Source: Verrucomicrobiota bacterium
GTDB lineage: Bacteria; Verrucomicrobiota; Verrucomicrobiia; Opitutales; Opitutaceae
Reading direction: 5' to 3'
NCBI GenBank assembly: GCA_030832235.1
Contig: JAURJO010000071.1
Span: forward strand, 1-9,812
DNA length: 9,812 nucleotides
Below, one piece after another: positions 6,541 through 9,812 of the stretch (position 1 is the stretch's first letter; every line of letters begins with the position of its first letter). The translations under genes were made by a program, and so were the position numbers. Under the pieces are notes generated by a model. The model ran no database searches and had not been told where the DNA came from. It worked only from the letters and a program-made list of their open reading frames with translations.

Positions 6541-6732
6541 TCAGGGCCGCTTGGCGTGCGAGCCGTCGCAGTTGCCCTGCGCGTCCTGCGTGCGGCCGCA
6601 GCCGCAGGCCTTGCGCACGGGCGCCGGCGCGGGCTTCGCGTGTGAGCCGTCGCAGAAACCGCCGGCATCCTTCGTGTTGCCGCAACCGCAGCGCTTGCGC
6701 GCCGGCGCGGGGGTGGAGGGAACTTGGGACAT
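6541..6732 (-). CDS. Tandem CDGSH iron-sulfur mini-protein
   Basis: This 63-residue soluble protein is almost entirely two copies of a CDGSH-type iron-sulfur motif. Cluster 1 would use C15, C17, C27 and H31; cluster 2 would use C43, C45, C55 and H59. Such 3-Cys/1-His sites bind redox-active [2Fe-2S] clusters and serve in electron or cluster transfer. Each motif reads C-x-C-x9-C-D-G-S-H, one residue longer between Cys pairs than the x8 spacing of mitoNEET, and lacks the usual Pro before the third Cys. The halves are a 28-residue repeat, visible in the DNA as an 84-base offset (6554 versus 6638). The ATG at 6732 is used; an upstream TTG (6777) would add 15 residues and is less likely. No Shine-Dalgarno sequence is visible. 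It converges on the cytidylate-kinase-like gene, and its partner protein is unknown. Confidence 0.85.
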   Translation of the reverse strand: MSQVPSTPAPARKRCGCGNTKDAGGFCDGSHAKPAPAPVRKACGCGRTQDAQGNCDGSHAKRP

Positions 6733-7112
6733 GGTAAGTAAGAACCGGAACAGGAAGCCGCTCTTCCACCGGCGCAAGCGGTTTTCCGGCCACCGCCCGT
6801 TTCACTGATTGCGAATCCTAGGCGCCCTCAAGGCCACTCCGCCGGTTGCCGCAAGAAGACCAAAGATGCACAGGGGCGATTTGGGAACGGGAGAACGGGA
6901 ATATCGCAAAGCGGTCATCTTTTTATCCACGGCATCCGCGGCGAACACGCGGAGCGAGGCGGAAAGACCTTCGTCGATTGAGCTTAGAGTTGACCCGAGG
7001 CTGGCGGCCTCGGCTACACCACAAAGCCTTCTCCCGTCCTGCCCCTTCGCGACTTTTGCGCCTCCTTGCGGCCAATCCGTGGTTAGCCCCGGAAAACACC
7101 CGAGGTGCAAAG
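6733..7112. other. Non-coding spacer with REP copy 3 and ATCCGTG-type module
   Basis: This 380-base spacer separates the CDGSH start from the 3' end of the sulfatase, both on the minus strand. It holds TTATCCACG (6923-6931), CATCCGCGG repeats to about 6940, the REP-like hairpin at 6995-7020, and ATCCGTGGTT (7074-7083). Long open frames here are continuations of shadows antisense to the sulfatase. No tRNA, terminator with a T-run, or clear promoter for the CDGSH gene was found. Confidence 0.5.
6995..7020 (-). repeat. REP-like GTAG-headed hairpin, copy 3
   Basis: The stem CCGAGGC (6995-7001) / GCCTCGG (7007-7013) encloses loop TGGCG, and CTACACC (7014-7020) directly abuts it. On the minus strand this is GGTGTAG followed by a 7-bp hairpin, the GTAG-plus-stem-loop layout of REP elements. 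Stem length, loop length and head match copy 1, while two stem bases changed in compensating fashion, which suggests the fold itself is maintained. Confidence 0.62.
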
Positions 7113-8945
7113 TCAGCGCCGGCGGGAGACGTAGGCGTAGTACGCGCCGCACAGTTCGCGGCCGGAGGCGTCGTCGAGCCAGGTCTGCAGCGTCGTCGGC
7201 CCCGCGGAGAGCCAGACGCGGAAGACCGCCGCCTCGTCTCCGGGCTCGACGGGCCGCGCAGTCTCGATGGAACCCACGCGCAACCGCGCCCTTGCTACGG
7301 GCAAGGCGCGACCCGCGGGAAACTCGCCGAAAACATGGCGCTGCTTCGGAAGCTCAGCCGCCAGTGCGGCGCGGGCCTCGCGCGGCCAACGGCGCAACTC
7401 GATCTCATACTCGCCCGCTGCCGCAACCTCGAGGTGCCACACGCCGTTGCGCGAAACCCCGCGCCGCACCTGCGCCTGCTGATCGACGAAGACATCCCAC
7501 CACTCACAGGCGGTGAGCATCGCCGGATCCTCGGCCGGACTGCCGATGATCACCCGACCCGGCTCGTTCACCCGTTCCTTCACGCCGTTCCACCACTGGT
7601 CGAGATGGGCGCGCATCCGCGCGACGACCTCCGGATTTTCCGCCGCCACGTCCTTGTTCTGCAGGGGGTCAGCCGCGACGTCGTAAAGCGCGCGATTCTC
7701 CAGCCAGCGCCAGCGGCCCCACAACACCGCCGCACCCTCCTTGGTCGGCAGCGAGGCGGCACCGGGGCCGGCTGCACTGGTGCTGGTCGGCATGCGGCTG
7801 TAGTTGATCACCAACATGCGGTCGGGCCACGGGGCGGTACCTCCGATCAGCAATGGCGCGAGGCTACGGCCGTCGAACTTCGCGTCCGCAGGCGCCGCAA
7901 CGCCACACAGGTCGAGCAGCGTGGGCAAAACGTCCTGCACCTGCGCAAGCTCCTTACGATCGTGTCCACCTCCGACTCCGCCGGCTGGCCAGCGCACGAA
8001 CAACGGCACGCGGTGGCCGCCTTCCCAGAGCGAGATCTTCGCCCCTTTCATGCCAGAGTTGTAATAGCGCGCCCCCATCGTGCTCCCGTTGTCGGTGAGG
8101 TACACGAGTACCGTGTCGTCGCGCAGGCCCTCGCGTCGCAGGAAGTCCTCCAAGCGGCCCACGTTCTCATCGATGTTCTCGATCATCGCGAGGAAACGCA
8201 CGAGGTTGTCGCGAAACGGCGGCTCCAGACGCGGTAGGGCCGGTTCGGCCGCCGCTAACCGTGCACGCACTACGTCTAGGTAACGCGCCGGCACATGGAG
8301 GGGGCCATGCGGCGCCGCCGTCGCGAGGTAACAGAAGAACGGCCGGCCCTCCTTTTGCCGCGCGCTCATCCAGTCCATCGCCTCGGAGAAGAGCACGTCG
8401 GTCGTGTAGCCGGAAAAGCGACGTTGGACGCCGTTCACTCGGTACGTGTCGTCATGATAGTCGTTGTTCCACGCGTCGGGCACCGAGCCGAGGTGCGACG
8501 AAGGGAACCACACCGCGTGGTCGAAGCCGCGGTCATGCGGTCGATAGGGGTGATTGTCACCGAGGTGCCATTTGCCGAAGAGCCCCGTGCCGTAACCGCC
8601 GCCGCGCAGGAGGGCGGGCAACGTCGGGAACTCCCGCCGCAACAACGTGCGCCCACTGCTTACGTTCATCGCGCCGTTCCGCAGCGCGTCCACGCCGGTC
8701 ATCAGCTGCCCTCGCGTCGGCGTGCACATCGGCGCGACATGGAAGTCCGTGAACCGCACGGCCTCCGCGTGGAGCCGATCGAGGTGCGGTGTGCGCACCA
8801 CCGGGTTGCCATGGCAGGAGAGATCCCCATGCCCCTGATCGTCCGTGATCAGCACGATCACGTTCGGACGCGGAGCGGCCGGCAGGGCATATGACGCGAG
8901 CAAACTGAGCGCGACGATCAAGGCGCGGGGTGACGCGTTTCTCAT
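7113..8945 (-). CDS. Exported type I sulfatase (formylglycine-dependent)
   Basis: This 610-residue protein is an alkaline-phosphatase-fold sulfatase that would hydrolyse sulfate esters, probably on a polysaccharide or glycan, outside the cytoplasm. A signal peptide is seen (RNASPRALIVALSLLASYA, residues 2-20). Metal ligands D35-D36 follow in VLITDDQGHGD; C74 in MCTPTRG is the C-x-P-x-R site matured to formylglycine; K125 and H127 lie in GKWHLG; H213 in APHGP; D285-N286 in YLTDNG; and K303 in GAKISLWEGG. The catalytic set therefore looks complete. Residues about 480-610 form a beta-rich C-terminal extension (GEYEIELRRWP, RVWLSAG) seen in sulfatases of Verrucomicrobiota and Planctomycetota. ATG 8945 is preferred to the upstream TTG at 9002 because it starts the signal peptide. 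No formylglycine-generating enzyme is in the window, so maturation must come from elsewhere. It diverges from asnS. The exact S1 subfamily and substrate cannot be told. Confidence 0.94.
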   Translation of the reverse strand: MRNASPRALIVALSLLASYALPAAPRPNVIVLITDDQGHGDLSCHGNPVVRTPHLDRLHAEAVRFTDFHVAPMCTPTRGQLMTGVDALRNGAMNVSSGRTLLRREFPTLPALLRGGGYGTGLFGKWHLGDNHPYRPHDRGFDHAVWFPSSHLGSVPDAWNNDYHDDTYRVNGVQRRFSGYTTDVLFSEAMDWMSARQKEGRPFFCYLATAAPHGPLHVPARYLDVVRARLAAAEPALPRLEPPFRDNLVRFLAMIENIDENVGRLEDFLRREGLRDDTVLVYLTDNGSTMGARYYNSGMKGAKISLWEGGHRVPLFVRWPAGGVGGGHDRKELAQVQDVLPTLLDLCGVAAPADAKFDGRSLAPLLIGGTAPWPDRMLVINYSRMPTSTSAAGPGAASLPTKEGAAVLWGRWRWLENRALYDVAADPLQNKDVAAENPEVVARMRAHLDQWWNGVKERVNEPGRVIIGSPAEDPAMLTACEWWDVFVDQQAQVRRGVSRNGVWHLEVAAAGEYEIELRRWPREARAALAAELPKQRHVFGEFPAGRALPVARARLRVGSIETARPVEPGDEAAVFRVWLSAGPTTLQTWLDDASGRELCGAYYAYVSRRR

Positions 8946-9257
8946 GCGAGGGACGCTGGCGGACCCAGCCGGACCTAACGATGGAAAAACAAGTCGCGCC
9001 AATTCGGATTGGGCTCACATCTTGCACCCTCCGCGGGACACGGCTTTCGCCTTGTCATTGGAACTCTGCGGTTGGGCCCGTTTCCCGCATTCCGGCCTTC
9101 CCCACTCACCCCGTACCGATGGCGGCACCTCACTCCGCTTTTCGTGCTTTACGTGGCTCCACATCAACCCGGCTTCGGCCGTTCGCGAAGCGTCGAACCT
9201 GAATCCCCGTTTGCCAGCGCGCGGAGGGCTCGCTTCGTTCCTCATAAACTTCCGCCG
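8946..9257. other. Divergent promoter spacer, sulfatase / asnS
   Basis: This 312-base region must hold the start signals for both divergent genes. I see no clear -35/-10 pair. The only structure noticed is a weak hairpin GCTTCG (9172-9177) / CGAAGC (9186-9191) with an 8-nt loop in the asnS leader. No T-box or riboswitch features are recognised. Confidence 0.4.
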
Positions 9258-9812
9258 ATGTCCCTTGCCCGCACTCTCGTCAAAGACGCCCTCAACGCCG
9301 CCGCCCCGGCCGACGCCATCCTGCTGCAAGGCTGGGTGCGCACACGGCGTGACGCGAAAGCGTTCTCCTTCATCGAGCTGAACGATGGCTCCTGCCTCAA
9401 GGGTATCCAGGTCATCGCCAACGCCAGCCTGCCCAATTACGCCGCCGACATCGGCCGCGCGCAGACCGGTGCCTCGATCGAGATCCGCGGCAAACTGGTG
9501 CCGTCGCAGGGCCAAGGCCAGAAGTGGGAGGTGGTGGCGGAGTCGCTCGCGATCGTCGGCGAAGTCGACGCCACCTACCCGCTGCAGAAAAAGGGTCACA
9601 CGCTCGAGTTCCTGCGCGAGATCGCGCACCTGCGGCCGCGCTCGAACCTGTTCGGCGCGGTCTTCCGCGTGCGCAGCCGGCTCGCCTACGCCGTGCACCA
9701 GTTTTTCCAGACCCGCGGTTTCGCCTACGTGCACGCGCCGATCATCACGGCGAGTGATTGCGAGGGCGCGGGCGAATTGTTCCGGGTCACGACCCTCGAC
9801 CCTTCGCACCCG
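9258..9812 (+). CDS. asnS: Asparaginyl-tRNA synthetase, N-terminal part (cut by window edge)
   Basis: The frame from ATG 9258 stays open for 185 codons to the last base, so the gene is truncated by the window, not broken. It encodes the N-terminal part of the class IIb enzyme that charges tRNA-Asn with asparagine using ATP. The OB-fold anticodon-binding domain covers about residues 20-105 (LLQGWVRTRRDAKAFSFIEL, then GIQVIAN and IEIRGKLVPS). The class II catalytic domain begins around 118-185, with HLRPRSNLF, motif 1 RGFAYVHAPIIT (153-164) and SDCEGAGELFRVTTLD (166-181). The CEGAGE(L/M)F signature separates AsnRS from the related AspRS and LysRS. No Shine-Dalgarno sequence precedes the ATG; the leader is pyrimidine-rich (CTTCCGCCG). 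It is divergent from the sulfatase, with no functional link evident. The full-length enzyme should be about 460 residues. Confidence 0.93.
   Translation, partial: MSLARTLVKDALNAAAPADAILLQGWVRTRRDAKAFSFIELNDGSCLKGIQVIANASLPNYAADIGRAQTGASIEIRGKLVPSQGQGQKWEVVAESLAIVGEVDATYPLQKKGHTLEFLREIAHLRPRSNLFGAVFRVRSRLAYAVHQFFQTRGFAYVHAPIITASDCEGAGELFRVTTLDPSHP

Noticed and set aside
6846..8237. 463-codon open frame on the plus strand
   Set aside because: It is antisense to the sulfatase and extends into the spacer; no domain is recognisable, and the sulfatase catalytic residues fix the true frame.
8946..9002. TTG start adding 19 residues to the sulfatase
   Set aside because: It puts residues before a standard signal peptide and uses a rare start when ATG 8945 is available.
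8946..9257. T-box or riboswitch upstream of asnS
   Set aside because: No T-box sequence (the conserved UGGN bulge) or antiterminator/terminator pair with a T-run is visible, and the presumed lineage does not normally use T-boxes.
9015..9809. 264-codon open frame on the minus strand
   Set aside because: It is antisense to asnS and the spacer. The plus-strand AsnRS motifs identify the real gene, which has no stop inside the window.
1..9812. CRISPR array, tRNA, rRNA, insertion sequence or prophage
   Set aside because: No regularly spaced direct repeats, tRNA cloverleaf, rRNA, transposase or phage-like gene was seen on either strand.

Overview
The window is GC-rich (roughly two thirds G+C by eye) bacterial chromosomal DNA. 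The gene set fits Verrucomicrobiota, perhaps Opitutaceae: an exported formylglycine sulfatase, an exported FAD oxidoreductase with a golvesin-type C-terminal domain, a cytidylate-kinase-like P-loop protein, GTAG-headed intergenic hairpins, and few Shine-Dalgarno sequences. This placement is an inference from gene style; no 16S or marker phylogeny was possible.

Layout, left to right: (1) 1-234, non-coding, with a REP-like hairpin and ATCCGTG repeats. (2) 235-2306 (+), a two-gene unit: a histone-deacetylase-family amidohydrolase overlapping an RNase D gene by ATGA. (3) 2307-2512, a convergent intergenic region with a second REP-like hairpin. (4) 2513-2929 (-), a VOC/glyoxalase-fold protein, divergent from (5) 3024-5135 (+), an exported FAD-dependent oxidoreductase. 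(6) 5136-5797, a less GC-rich gap with a possible two-helix membrane miniprotein on the minus strand and several hairpins. (7) 5798-6520 (+), a cytidylate-kinase-like protein. (8) 6541-6732 (-), a 63-residue protein with two CDGSH iron-sulfur motifs. (9) 6733-7112, non-coding, with a third REP-like hairpin. (10) 7113-8945 (-), an exported type I sulfatase. (11) 8946-9257, a divergent spacer. (12) 9258-9812 (+), the first 185 codons of asnS, running off the window edge.

The genes do not form one obvious pathway. The HDAC/RNase D pair is probably co-transcribed. The exported sulfatase and FAD oxidoreductase fit a polysaccharide- or sulfated-substrate-degrading lifestyle. VOC, CDGSH, cytidylate-kinase-like and asnS genes are mostly isolated single units. 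I found no CRISPR array, tRNA, rRNA, transposase or phage gene, and no convincing new multi-gene system. The most interesting signals are the three related GTAG-headed hairpins with shared flanking modules, the duplicated mini-CDGSH protein, and the structured region upstream of the possible small membrane ORF.
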